Source of the DNA: Branchiostoma floridae
Taxonomy: Eukaryota; Chordata; Leptocardii; Amphioxiformes; Branchiostomatidae
Assembly (NCBI RefSeq): GCF_000003815.2
Contig: NC_049982.1
Span: 21,882,701 to 21,934,763 of the forward strand
Length of the DNA: 52,063 bases
Direction: 5' to 3'
Program-made: the position numbers and the translations under genes
The notes under the pieces: model-generated
Told to the model about the DNA's origin: nothing
Databases searched by the model: none
Seen by the model: only the letters and a program-made list of their open reading frames with translations
Shown here: positions 1-13,500 of the stretch, in pieces
Layout: each line of letters starts with the position of its first letter
Numbering within the stretch: position 1 is the stretch's first letter

Positions 1-590
1 TTTTAAAGTTTACATTTTGGAAAAAAAATTGGAATAAAAATGGCATTGAGGACTTACAACAACAATAAGCAATCAAAGTAACATTAATAATTTGGTGACC
101 TAAAACAAGAAGCTTTTATCTGATAAAAGCTCCTTGCCTAAAAGTAACGTTACAGAAAAAAATCTTCCCTGTGTATTTTAAATGATGTAACGTTACACAG
201 TGGACTACTAATGTAGGAAGTAAACCCACTAGTTCGAGGAAGTTCCTAGAACTGGTGAGTCTTTTGTTTACTTACATTAAACAAATACAATGTACTTGGC
301 TTGTTTGCTTCGTTCTGGCAAGGTGTTCCGTTCCACTTGGACCGATGGCATTTTCAAAGGGCATTGACCCTTATAGGCTTGTAATCTTGTATCTTTTTTC
401 TTCTTCACTGAATAAATGCCTATTAAGAAGTATTAATCCTGTCTGTGAGTTGTATATCTATCAAATGGAATACGTGTCATACCTATTTTTATCAAGGGAT
501 GACAAGTCACTAATATTTCTTTGTCTTATTTCCTGTTGTTGCACGCAGGTAAGCAATTTACATATCAAATACGCAGCGACTCACCTGGCG

Positions 591-820
591 TGACGTCACT
601 ACCCAGATGAACAGTTTTGGGGGAGGGTTGGACATCGCTAAGGGTTACCAGCAATTATTCCTGCGGAATTCATCAACAAGCACCAAAAACAGACGACTCC
701 TGATCCTAATTATCCTTTCAGCGTCGTAGTCGGATAAGAAGCAAGCGTTGGTGTAGCTAGCTAACTCGATTTGGACTCTTTTCAGCACCAATTTGGAAGT
801 AAATCCTGTACGCGTGTGTG
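591..820 (+). promoter_or_regulatory. Candidate promoter and 5' noncoding exon of prominin gene 1
   Basis: A perfect cyclic-AMP response element palindrome (TGACGTCA) lies at 591-598. Mixed-composition sequence follows and ends at a good splice donor (GTGAGT at 821). A matching acceptor, a pyrimidine run followed by ACAG, ends at 1221, just upstream of the start codon at 1300. I infer a noncoding first exon ending at 820, spliced to a second exon starting at 1222. No TATA box was picked out. The transcription start cannot be fixed from sequence alone. Confidence 0.35.
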
Positions 821-1221
821 GTGAGTACACGGGTCGCTTGTCCCGCGATCGTTTGTTTTTTTCCGACGAGGTTTGGAAGTGAAACCACGCTGAAATCGGT
901 GATCATACCTCAGATTTTGTACTTTACATCTGCATGACTGCTCGTGTTATCATTGTAGGAGTATTTGTGATTTTAAAATGCCGACCGCCTGTGTTGTTTG
1001 AAGTGCAACAGGCCGAACTTGTGACAACAAGGAAGTTGCGATGCTCAAAAATGGCTACACCCCACCCTCTAGTGTCGTCTGCGCTCCACGTTTTTTCCCT
1101 CAGAAAGCTCAATATTCATCACCTCTGCTCTTCATTTACCAACACGTAACGTGGAAAAAACGCAGACAAATTAAGCGCTCTAGATTTCATGTATAATGTT
1201 TCCCGGTCTCTTTTTTTACAG

Positions 1222-1299
1222 ATCAATCGCGCGTGGTACGAACAAAATTCGCGAGTCGTGACAGAATTCTTTAGTGTGAAACAGGATAAGAGAAGAAAC
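1222..1299 (+). other. Probable 5' UTR segment directly before the prominin 1 start codon
   Basis: This segment lies between a strong acceptor (T-rich tract and ACAG ending at 1221) and the chosen ATG at 1300. The frame stays open upstream to an earlier ATG at 1189, but that ATG lies inside the inferred intron. Starting at 1189 would also place a long polar stretch before the hydrophobic signal sequence. The 1300 start is therefore preferred. Confidence 0.4.
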
Positions 1300-1594
1300 A
1301 TGGCTGCCCGACAGCTCTCGCCTCTCAGGACTTTTCTGTTATTTGCTGCGTTTGTAACGCTTTGTGGAGGCCAAAACACGACATCATCGAGCCCAACCTC
1401 GCCAAACCCATCGGCGGCGGCGGCTGGAAGATGCTCGGCTAGCGGGGACCCCGCCGTCGTCTCCTGCAGTTTCGACAGCCTGCCGACCGGCCAGACCTAC
1501 CAGACCGTCGCCCCTCATGCCGCAGGTGGTCTGCAGGGCTACTACAACCTCATGAGCAGTTTCGTCAGAACCATCCAACCTACAGAAGCCTTTC
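1300..1594 (+). CDS. Prominin 1 exon 1: signal peptide and extracellular N-terminus (residues 1-98)
   Basis: The start codon opens [15 protein letters not shown], a signal peptide with likely cleavage after LCGG. A Ser/Thr/Pro-rich linker and two cysteines follow. Next comes the block [14 protein letters not shown], shared in form with the second prominin (AGGLDGYYKLMSGF), and then a QP motif, as in vertebrate N-termini. The donor GTAAGT at 1595 leaves phase 1. Confidence 0.92.
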
Positions 1595-4500
1595 GTAAGT
1601 ACACAATCGGAACAAAGACTAGACATTTAACGTGTGCATGGGCAACTGCATACTAGAAGCATATAGCATGCTGGTTTACCACCAGTGTGTGTAACGTTAA
1701 GTGTTTGTTTTGTATGCGCACTCATGGATTACTGTTAATGAAATTTTATCTCGCTTTAAGCACAGTCACTTTAACTTATAATCCCCGAAAAATGCCTCTC
1801 GTTTGATAAGAAGGAATTGCCTCGAAATCTTGTGGCTATAAAAATAAAGGGACATTTAATAGTGTTCAGACAGGTGTGTACGTGCAAGGCGTACGTGGTG
1901 TGTACCAGTTACCAAATGGCACCTGCTGAAGGGGTGTCAGATGTCATCACTTCCTTTTGAATAAGCAGGTATATTTAGAAGCAAGTTATGGCTGGATGTA
2001 AAAAAGAGTAAAAGAAAATTAAACAAAATTTTCTTCTTCTCACATAGATATTAATGAAGATGCTGTGTTTGTCAAAAGTTGACATTGTTGATAGCACGCT
2101 ACCTAGGTGGACAACATTTTCCATCAAATACTTTCATGTTGTTCAGGAAAAGCTAACCACCAAATGAAAAAGGCAACAGGAAAAATTAAAGAAAGAATTT
2201 TGCAGGTTACTGATGGCTTTCTCTTTCAGTTAAACCAAAGGGCATTATTTAATATATAGATTACATTACTGTAAATGCATTTAAGTTCGTGGGGATTTAA
2301 TTTTGCGGTAGCGGGAAAAGGGACTTTTTGCGGTGGATTTAAGTTCGCGGTAACACCATAGACTGCAGTCTAATTCAATAATAGAAAAATGTTCGCGGTG
2401 GTTTTGAGAAAAAAATGCGAACATTAATCCACCGCGAACATTTCTGCATTTACAGTACTTCCTGAAGATGAGTCATCAAAAAGACATAGAAAAAACAAGG
2501 ACTTGGTAATTTCAAAAATACAGTTATTGCCTTTTCATACACATGAAGCAGTGACTTTTAACTGTTATCCTTTTTTCCATTCCTACGTTGTAAATCAACT
2601 GTATTTGAATTGTAGTTTTGTAGTTCCCTTTTCAGAATAGTAAAAAAAATATGTCACCCTATGATGTTAGCTATCCTGGGAATGAGTAAGTGTAACTACA
2701 GTTGTATCTGACACCAGTGGTATAATTCATGTCCAGTGAATTTAATTCCCCTATATCGACATACTGCATGTAGTCAATTGCCCACAATGTAATGGATCAT
2801 TGATATTTGCTCTGTGGGACACACCAAACCCGATAAAAGATTACGCAGACTCGCATTATCAGTATCCCATGACGCACATGCAACATTTATCCAGCCACAA
2901 CACCTCCAAAACTGTATTCCAGTAAAGGTCAGCTAAATCATGCATGAGCGACATTTGTTAGGTTCTTCCAACAACGGGCAATGTCAGCTTCTATTGTGGT
3001 TAGGAACTACTTTACATTCTGTGCACATCCCAGCCAACACTCAACTGTAATTTTCCCAGCACTAGTACTATCGTGTACTGATTGTCCTTGGGTCTTGCTT
3101 CTGTATGTGACTTGATAAGTTCATATGTTGTGAATAATGTATACTCGGATTAGTTTTGCAGGTAACAATCTGTTCTTGTTAAATTACCTTTTTGTGTTGT
3201 GAAATACACTTGTAGTCTAATTTCTGCAATTGGCAGTTGTGTATTGCAGAATTAGCTAGCAGTTCTCTACCCATAGGGGCAAATATTCATGAGTCTACCA
3301 AGAACTGAGGGCTTTAGAAGAAATGGTCTGAAGCACAAAAGAGAATACTAGTACTTAAAGAGATAAAATTCATAAACATAGGCAAGAAAAAATGATTGAA
3401 ATAAAAGTAATCTTACAAATTTTAAGTTTAGGTAGTGAAATCCGGATGTGCTTAGCCAATGAGAAATTTAAATGTGAGTATACACTCATAATGATTAAAA
3501 CATAATGTCCTGAAAATCATTTCAATCTGTTTTGCTTGTCCCAAAACATTTTTTTGTCTTCTGAACAAAATTGTGAACATCTTTATTTATACTCATAATC
3601 ATAGATGGATGGCATACAGTTATCCCTGTACTTTACAAATGTACTTAGCCTCTACATTTATCTGGGTCCGTTATGGCTAGAAGCTTCTTTATCCCAGCTT
3701 GCCCCCCTACTGAGCTCATGTTGTCATGCAATCAGTAATGGTTGTCATTGAAGTGTTGTTGACCGCCGAAAAGAGGCATAAGACATTGTCACGTAGAAAC
3801 TCAATAGAACTGGAAATATCTGCCAGAACAGGCAAACAATGGTATCTACGTGATCCTGACAAGTAGACCTATCAGCTGATGTGCACTCAAAGATTCAAAT
3901 ATTATCTCAAGATGAGATTTGAGGAATTAAAGTTGAAACAAACAATGGTGAAACCCATAGGAAATCCTGGGAGAATGGGTCAACTTTAACTCGATGAATG
4001 TCCTTCCTCTCATATGAATATTTCGTCCAATGAACTGCAGTTCCTTAGCGATCTTGTGCTGATTCGTACAACACCTTATTTTGCCTGATTGGACGGTAGG
4101 GAACGGTATGTAATAAATAAATGTAGGTTGTGAAATTTTTTCATTTTGGTGATTCCCTTTGCTGATTTTTTTTATATAAAATTTCATGTTGTGGCTATTT
4201 AGATTTTTTTAAACATATGATATTTTAATTTGTCTCTGAAGTATTGATGATTTAAATTATCTTGTTCATTCTCATATTCTGTATTTCAATACTATACATC
4301 TTCCTCAAGAACTTAAAAAGTGGGATAGGCTTCAATACATGCAAGAGGATAATGGGTATGTTTGTCACGTCTTTGAAACCCACAACTCAGACATAGAAGA
4401 GAGATCTGAAAGGTACATGTTGAAGCCAAGGAAACCTTTGAAGCTGGTTGTGACAAGATGCCTCATTGGTAGTTCCATGTGAATAACACAGGTCAGTAAA

Positions 4501-7500
4501 TGTACAAACCAAAGCTATGCAAACTTTGGAGGTAATAGGCATCTCGGGGGCAATATGCACTAGCTTACAACAATGGCTTTGGATTCCTTTAGCTACCTGT
4601 AGCTTAGTGACAAGGTCCTTTCAAACCTTTAGTGGGCAGCATAAGAAAAACATTTGCTTTATGCCCGACCTGAAAGTCAAACATCCGCAAGCAAATGAAA
4701 GGCAGTGTGTGCTGATTTTAAGACTGTTAAATGATAGTAGTAGTACCCCAGCATTTTAGTTGGTGGGAAATGTGCCGTCATAGAACTAAGGTGTAAAAGT
4801 TGTTACCTTAGGAAGTATTATAAGAAAGAGCTAAGAGCTACATTTATTGCTACACCATGAAATTAAAGCTCAGATAACAGATTTACCACATTCAAGTCTA
4901 TACCATACAACATCAGGAATGTAAATTTGCATGTGATGGAGAAAGTACAATACAAAGGTGCAGCCTGTTTTATAAAGTATGATTAATGGAAGCTGATGGT
5001 ATTAGAAGTACATGGAGGTCATCTGTCATCATCATTGAATCAGCCCAATTTCCCGACAAGTGAAAAGTCTTACATTCTGCTTGATATATGGCTCTGAGAG
5101 CTGCAAATTGGGTCAAGCTGTAATCATCTTAAATATTTCATATTTCTAGATCTGCCAGATGTTTGATATTGTCAGAAAACTGGCACCAAATCGATTATTA
5201 TTAGTATCCAGGTAAATGGGGTATGAAATGCCATTAAAGATTTAGCTGCTTCTTCAGAAGACTCCAGAAGATATGATATTATTTTGGATAGAAGGCAGTA
5301 CATTATGTGTAGTGTATTTTAGAATATATTTAATTGATTGGCTGAAATACAGCTAGGGTATGTGTTGGCTTGTTTATTTTGGCTTCATCAGCTAAGTGCC
5401 TAGCAACCTTAATTATACTGTCTTTCCAGTCCCAGAGGACATCTGCTGGATTACATATGCGTGGCATGAGGGTCATCTGTTCAGATAATTGGATAATATT
5501 CAAGACATAACACGAACACAAAATGATACTGTGCTTTAAAGATGGCTATGAAAATGAAAGTGATGGATGTTGACATCCTATTATCAAATGTAAGGAACAA
5601 ATTGTGAAGGAAATTACACATTTTTCATTGTGAGGGTTCAGGAAAAAATTCAGCTGGCATATGGTAGAATAAAATATTTTTGCACACACAAAAAAAGATA
5701 TGTGCATGTACCGGGTATTACCAATTTTAGTTATTCTGCCAAAATCATCGCTGATACAACGTTACATGTGTACAGGATATCATTACAAATGTCACAAAAC
5801 AAAATGGTCATGAGTCTGCTTATATTATAAGTTTTATTAGCAACTTGTTCAAGATGTAATTGAATCCAAGGTTTCAAAATAGGCCACAGTTGAGCTACAG
5901 AGGCATGCATGATACTTTGTTCTACATGTTGTAATTCTTTTTACAGACCAAAATAATGTTGTAGATAATTTTAATCCTTGTGCTATGGGTGGTATTTCAT
6001 TAATGTTGGTCTAATACCAGATAACAACATATTACAATGATCAATCAGGTTTCACTGAAAGCTTTGCTGTTTGCAACTATGGTCAACATCATTTACAGCA
6101 ACATTTGAGAGATATCGCACGAGGTGTGAAAGTAAACCCTCTCTAGTATAGTCACTCTTGGGCTGTTGATGAACTGAAATCTTCATATTTTGTCATATTA
6201 TCTCCACAGTACTGTTTTCCATAAGGAATCTATCTCAGCAACTACTTTGTTTCTTTAGTTTTACAGCTGGTTTTGACTGTCGACTTAGGCTGTTGTTCAG
6301 CCATCAAAAAGCCTTAAAGGAGTCCTTTCATCGTCTGAATCATGTCTTCCTCTTTGATATCACTGATGAAAGTGGAAACAGTTCGGCAGGCCAGATGCAA
6401 TGTCCCAGGATCTACCCCCTGTGGTAGACTAATCAATGTTCTTAAGAGATGTTCTGGCTACAGTGTAAGCCCACAGGGAGATGATTGAAGTCATTTTTCT
6501 ATCAGTGTCCCATGAGCAACAGGTGGAAGATCTAAGTGATATCCTGAAAGATCTAAGTGTTCCTTGTATGCATCCAATTTGTTCAATTTTCTTTGATCAG
6601 TCTTTATATCAAAGATGGCACATTAGGCAGCTCAGTAGCCTGGGCAAATTAGGCATATTCAGTAGCCTTCAAAGTCGTGATATGTACTACCAGAGTGCGA
6701 CTCAACAGATTTGAAGTGAAACATATTGAAGAAAATTTCCAAATCAACCAAATTAGATCTTAAGATCCGTTTGCATGTTGGTCATCTCAAGCTTACCTCA
6801 AATATCGAAGTAATATAAAGAGAGGTGAAAAAGTTTCAGGTTTAATGAGACCTTACAAGTAACTCATCATAGTTCATATGTGTAGGTACACTGAATTGCT
6901 ATGGCTATCTATAAATTCTGCCAATTAATAACTTTAAGAAAAAGATAAATATATGTGAAGTGGTTCAAGTTTCATTTGTTATCATCCATGAGATTTAAGT
7001 TACACATGGACTTTATTCACCACCAATTTCAGCTAATATTTGAACTGTCTGTAGCCGCCACGCATCAACAAATGATGCACGCGACCGATTGATTGATTTA
7101 TACAACATGTTGTTGACCAACTTTAACGGTTGTTACATTGTAAACATTGCAGTGTCAGCTTTTAAGGGGCATAACTTATTTGGTGGCCTGCATGTCCTCT
7201 TGGATAGAGTGTAATCAGCTAGTTTAGATTTCCATGTAATTTACATCTGGACTGCTAAAATTTTATGTTAAGCAAAACCATACAGTCTCTCTTGGAGATA
7301 GGCTGACAAAATTAAAGAAATAGGCCAACAAAAATCGATAAACAAAGTATTGCTTTTGAATTTATACAAATGTGATAGTGATAATGGATAATGATAAAAG
7401 TTTATGATACATAGTGCAGGATTCTACTGTTTTGTTTAGTGATTGTACCAGGAACTAGGACAAGGACTTTTCAAGGAGTTTTTCAATGACATTTGAGTAC

Positions 7501-10500
7501 TTTGAGTTTGAGTAGTGCATGTGACAAAGGTGCATGCACAGAGTGGTTCTGGCCTGACCTGAAGGGGAGCCATCAGTCAAATGCATTTTTCTTTTTCTTC
7601 AGGAGGACTGTCAAAACCTGTTTGATCATTAGTTGCATTTTTATGTCATATACATACAACTGGGGATACTGTCATCTTCCTCGTGAAATATTTATACTAA
7701 CTAGTCACAAACCTCTTATTGATTGGTATTCATTCAGTTATTGATTGGGTGAACCATGTATGAGCAAGGAGTTCCTTTGTATGAGTTTGCACTACCATAG
7801 CTTTTGCTGTACATTGTAGGTTTATTGTGATGTAGACCTTTTAAAGTAGGAGAGAAATGAGAAATGCAAGAACATGTATGTAATTCATTACGAATTACAG
7901 AATGAGAATGCAGCAATGTGAAGAAAAATATGCCTGGAATAAATGACAATCAAATGACAAGTTGACTGGTGTCTGCAGACTTGATGAATTGATACCAGCA
8001 GGCAAGGGCAGTCTTCTTCAATCTGTCTTCCATCAAGTGAAATTGGGTGTGTAATTTGACGTGAAAATTGGGATAAACTGGGATATTTAAACCACATGCT
8101 AGACAGAGCTGCTACATCTTCCTGTGTGCTGCATAGCCCTACAATACTACAACCATAACTGGCATAGAAACTTATAGGCCGGAAAGATACCACACTAGGA
8201 AGAAAGTCCATCTTATTTATGGCAAGTGTGTTGTTTTCGTGGTGGTCACAGCTGGCCCGTTCACCTGAAGTGTTTGCCTAGTTAATAGACTTTACAAAGA
8301 TACAGAGCCCTTGACAAAGAATGCCTATTGACCAGCTACCTTATAAGTAATCCTTTTTTCCGGACATATTTCTTAGTGGACTAGAAATGAGATTAATTAA
8401 ATAACTTTGCTCCTTAGCAGCTCAATATTGGCGATATTATTTTTTGGAGAGAAAAGTTATTTTTGGCATATAGTATAGATGATGAATGGCAACTCTATGG
8501 ACTTCCTCCATGCAGTGACTTGACAAACATCATTTATTTAGAATTGTATCGGCGAATGTCACAGTAGACAAAATCTGTCTCCTGAAAAGTAACTGGGCAT
8601 ACAATTAATAAGACAGTACCATTCAAAGAATAGGCTTAAAATGATATTATAATGACATGTTTGTCCTTTAAAAACTTAATCTTTTTGGCAAAACTGCAAG
8701 GAAGGATAGGCATTATATAGGATAAAAATGCTTATGTGTGATTTAATATGATAGAGTTGGCATGACTGCAAAGCTGGTCATTTTCTATATATACATTCAC
8801 CCAGGCTTAGTGTCTGTGGTAGTTAACAAGCTCTGGGGGTCCTTAAAAGGTTAGGATTAAGATTTGGTGCTTACACAGACATCTGGACCCCAACAAACAT
8901 GAACTCACACACCTGATGCTTAATAGATGTTACTCCGGCAGTCTAGTGTTGGTATGTCAGCTCAATGTTGGGATAACTTATGCATATATTGGTCGTGTGG
9001 GGTAGGCAATAGGAAGGCATAAAGGATGCTATTTGCTAGGGTTAAATTTCTAGTTCCACCAAATACACAGGGCAAGCAAATACTTAGATCACAATTCTAG
9101 ACTAGCTGATATCAAGTTGAGGTTGTTGTTAGCAATTTGAAGAAAAAAGTCCACAGTTTTTTTTATCGCAGTTTTTTTTGTTACCAAGGACTAAATGTGC
9201 ATTCAGATGCTGGTTTGAGTCTGACTGTACAGGATTGCAGTGCTGGTTTGAGTCCAGAAGAGTACTCATGGGTGGAGAGATTCTGGTGTGAACAGGTGGT
9301 CACTCACAAAATATGGGATTAATGCTTAGTTCAATGGGATACCAAAAAAGTGGTCACATTGGCCAGGTGGCCCCTAAGGAGGTCACTTTTACAGGTTTGA
9401 CCTTTTTAGTAATACCATGATCATGTTTGAAACAAAACCAGTGACACATGAACTGTGCTTTCTTGTTAAATCTTACCATTCTGTTATATTGGCCATTTTT
9501 TCAGAGATCATCAATGATGTTCTGGGAGGAGTGGACATCTTGAACTACATACTGACCTCATGGCAGAAGGTGAGGCTTTTACTTACTAATAGGAAACATC
9601 TTGTAGGAAAGATCTTTTTTCTCATAAAGATGCTCAAATCTCTGGAATGAGTGTATGAAAGTTGTCCTCTTCATACATACATAGATTAATTCATCTTCGC
9701 AAGGAAAGGAGGTTTTTGTGATGTTTTTTCGTGTTCGCAGTTAAAACAATCCTGTGGAGATGTAATACATGATTGGAAACTCATACTTGCAGTGTTGTGA
9801 ATTCTCAATGGATTAACTGAGTATTCAGTAAGGATAAGGGAATCATTCAGACCGCTTGTTATACAAAATGCTGAAATATGGTGCCGACACTAGAGCATGT
9901 TTAAAACCATCTTAATCACAATTTGTGGGAGTATTTCTTATGAATGAAACTGATCTATAAGCCTTAGGTAAGTTTCTTGAGTCTAGCTTTAATTTGATTC
10001 TGTAATCTGATGCTAAGATGTCCTCATCACCAAAGTTAGATGATAGTAATGAGACCCTGTGTTCTATCCTAGCTGGCAGTGGACTACATCGGCTGGGTGA
10101 TCTGCGGCGCCCTGGGTGTGGCTTTCTTCCTCCTCCTGCCCTTGGTCGGGATGATCTTCTGCTGCTGCCGTTGCTGTGGCAACTGTGGAGGGAAGATGCA
10201 GCAGAAGGAAGAGGACAGGACCGGATGCTGGCGCTCCTTCCACTCCGTCTGCCTCTTCATTGTCACTGTCTTCATGGCGTAAGTATTCATGATGTGTTAT
10301 GAAAAATTATGTTGATGACATCTGGTGTTATTGTCTGACCTTACAAATGTGTGTCAATGATTTGAGCAAGGAGCGATTGCTCATTTTTTAAAATAAATTT
10401 TCTGCCCCCCCCCCCCCCTTTTATAAGGGTCATTGATGGTAGAAGATTTGATGCTTTTTTTATATTTAGTGTCTGTTCCCACACTGAAGAAACACAGGTA

Positions 10501-13500
10501 CAGAAAGGTACAAAAATATTAGATTTCTTCATTGAAAGTTATAACAAAGTTTAAGGAATACATTATTCTCAAATTTCTACATGTACTAAATATGGAACAC
10601 TAAAAGCAGCTACCATAAGACAATGCAATGAAGACTATTAGCGTATATACAACTGTATAAAAGGTGATATGAAAACTCATTTCAACATCTGTTTCCCCCC
10701 AGAACCGGGGTGGCACTTGCCCTCATGTCCAGCATGCAGATGGAGCCGTCGATAAAAGGTGTTGGCGATACCGTCAAAAATGCCTTTGCTGACGTTCCCA
10801 CCTACATCAACAACACCAAAACTGTGAGTCAACCCATCTATGTCGCATGGAAGCCCAAAATGATTTATGCTTGCACAGAAACTTTAAACTATTAAATATC
10901 AACAGTAAGACAGTGTTCTGGACAGCTGCCGTCAGGCGTCAGCTGGAAGTGAACAAACTATAGCCTTTGATTTTTTTTGTAACAGCCTTTATTTGACAAA
11001 TCATGGCAGATCATTTTGTGACACAATTCAACCGCAGATGATGTCTGTCACAGAAACTTGTGCAATGTACAAAAGATGGCTGTTGTTTGTCACACAATAT
11101 CTTGGCAGCCCCAGAAGCTTGAGAAGCTAGCCTCAAATATCAAAAACCTAAAAAATATCAAATGCACATATTACAACCCAACAAACTTATTGAGAAAGGA
11201 ATCAGTGACCCATTGTTCTTGGCTGAAAACATTGGTTGTGCAATGCCACTAGCTACTTGAAAAAGCCTCATACTTTACCTCAATTGGTGATAACAAAAGG
11301 AGAAGAGGACTTTTTAAAGACTTTTTCTTTATCCACTTGTTTTCCAGCAACTCAACTTCATAGTGAACCAGCAGTTTGACGTGGTGTATGATGCAGTGAT
11401 CCAGGACATTGACGGTAAGACTTGATAAATTTGTCATATGTAACACAGTATGCTGTCTACATCATTTTAATCTTCATCATAGCAACATTGAAACTGTCTT
11501 ATGCAACGTTACACCTACAGCATAGTCCTTGAGACCAGTTTGTTCAGTACTGTACTGTATGTTGCAAACTGAGTATAGACACTTAAGAGACTACTGTCTT
11601 CAAGTATCATAAAATTATTCCATACTCATGATAATGTTGAAGTTCATTACATAACAACTAGATTCAGCAATAGCAATCTTTACTACATGACACATTGGAA
11701 ACTGATCAATCATCTCTGTGTAAAACATGAATAGGCATATGTAGTAAGTTGAGTTAAATAGCTAGTATTGTATTGTTTTGATGCTGTGAGTTAATGAAGG
11801 GAATTTCTTGCTCCAGACCGTGGCACTCTGGTGGGAGACCCCATACACGCTGAACTCCAGGGAGACGTGTACCCAGCAATACAGGCTGTGATGGACATGG
11901 CTGACAGTAAGTTCTATTTTGCTTCTTGTTCTTGTAACATTTTTAGTGTCACCTTTCAGCATAATGTCAGTTAAAAAAGTGCATTTGGATAGTTTACTCA
12001 AAAAAGATCAATGACAGTCCAATATGCAAATTTACTAACAAATTGACTACCAAATTAAATGTTTCTTGTTATTACAGCTATGTCAGATACAAGTGATGCC
12101 CTGCAAGCAGTGAACAACTCACTGACTGTGCTGCAGACAAAGGGAACAGACCTTTCTACAAATCTTACCAATGTAAAGGATGCCCTGGACACCTTCACTT
12201 GTACAGGATCTGATGCTGCCTGCACAGAATTTGTGAACAACAGAGACACTTCAGGGCTAGCAACAGATGCTGATTTCAGCTCGGTGCGTATTCACTCTCT
12301 CTTCCTTAACAGCTGATACCTAATGGATTGTCCATAGTACAATTCAAGCAACTATTCTTATCTGCAATTTCCTGTATCACCTGTAGTATGTCGTTTTGAT
12401 ACAAATACTAGTATAACAGTCACATTCATACACACAATGATGCTGAAGTGAAATATACTTAACTGGTAGTGTCATGCTATAACAGTACATGTATGTGAGT
12501 GACACGGTGTCACCTCTACAGTTTTACTTCATTCAACACCTTCCTTTTTCTTCCTGACAGCTGAACATTGGATCAGAGCTTGACAGTGTGAACAGTGTAC
12601 TGAACTCCCAGAACCTCACAAGCCTTGCCCTGCAGGTAGGGATTTGATAGATATTCAGTGTTGCTTTTATTGTCAACAAACTATCTTATTCAATAGATTT
12701 TGATATGCACATACAGATGATGGTTCATAAACTGCACTTAGATTTGTGGTGCTTAAACACTAGAAGATTAGGACATAATATTTTCTTAAGACAATTATGA
12801 TATAGGTGGTTCAAAAGACCTTTGAAAGCATGTACAATACTATCAAACAGCCAACTGCAATGTCCTTTTAATGACTCCACAGGGGAAGCAGGAATTTGAC
12901 AACATATCTGGAATCGTGGAGGACAGCAGTGCAAGTGCAGTGTCAGGTAAAGCTTAATCAACAGTTTTAAATCTTGAAACAAGATGCAACACAGTTACCA
13001 CCCTATGCTTGTATTGATAGTTTTGGTTCTGGTCAAAAAGTTTGATGTCTATGTTGCTTATCTATAACATGTTTTCCATTAATGTTACATACTTGTTATA
13101 GTTATCATTTAAACCATCAAAGGGGATTATCCTGCTCCTAACATATGGTCTTATCCCCACCATCAATCCAACATGAAGCCTTCAAATATGCTTACCTATG
13201 TGATTAAATTGTTTTTGTCCCCAACTATCCGCAGGCATAAAGTCCCAGCTGGATAGTGTGAAGACTACTGTTCAGGACATCCCCAACCAGCTGAGTATCA
13301 TTGACACAGTAAGTCTGCTTGTCATTATATTAGAGGTGCAGAGTATGTTAACTTCATACATTGCTGTGAACATCCTCACTAGAAGGACAGCATTAATATG
13401 ACCAAGTTTTCTTTCTGCAACAAGTGCAGAATGACATTTCCTTTTCATGGATGAATTTTGAAATATGATATTGTATGAATAATTATTACCATTAATCAAA

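Larger units (their letters stand above)
1595..9504 (+). other. Intron 1 of prominin 1 (7.9 kb)
   Basis: Exon 1 and exon 2 join in frame, so no exon is needed between them, and none was recognised. It contains a TA-flanked inverted-repeat element (2269-2455), a small hairpin near 3220 (TTCTGCAAT and ATTGCAGAA), and part of a repeat near 9290-9401 shared with 38303-38423. The rest is AT-rich sequence in which I see nothing definite. Confidence 0.7.

Noticed and set aside
1189-1299. An in-frame upstream ATG would extend prominin 1 by 37 residues.
   Set aside because: It lies before a good splice acceptor (1221) and would bury the signal peptide behind a polar extension.
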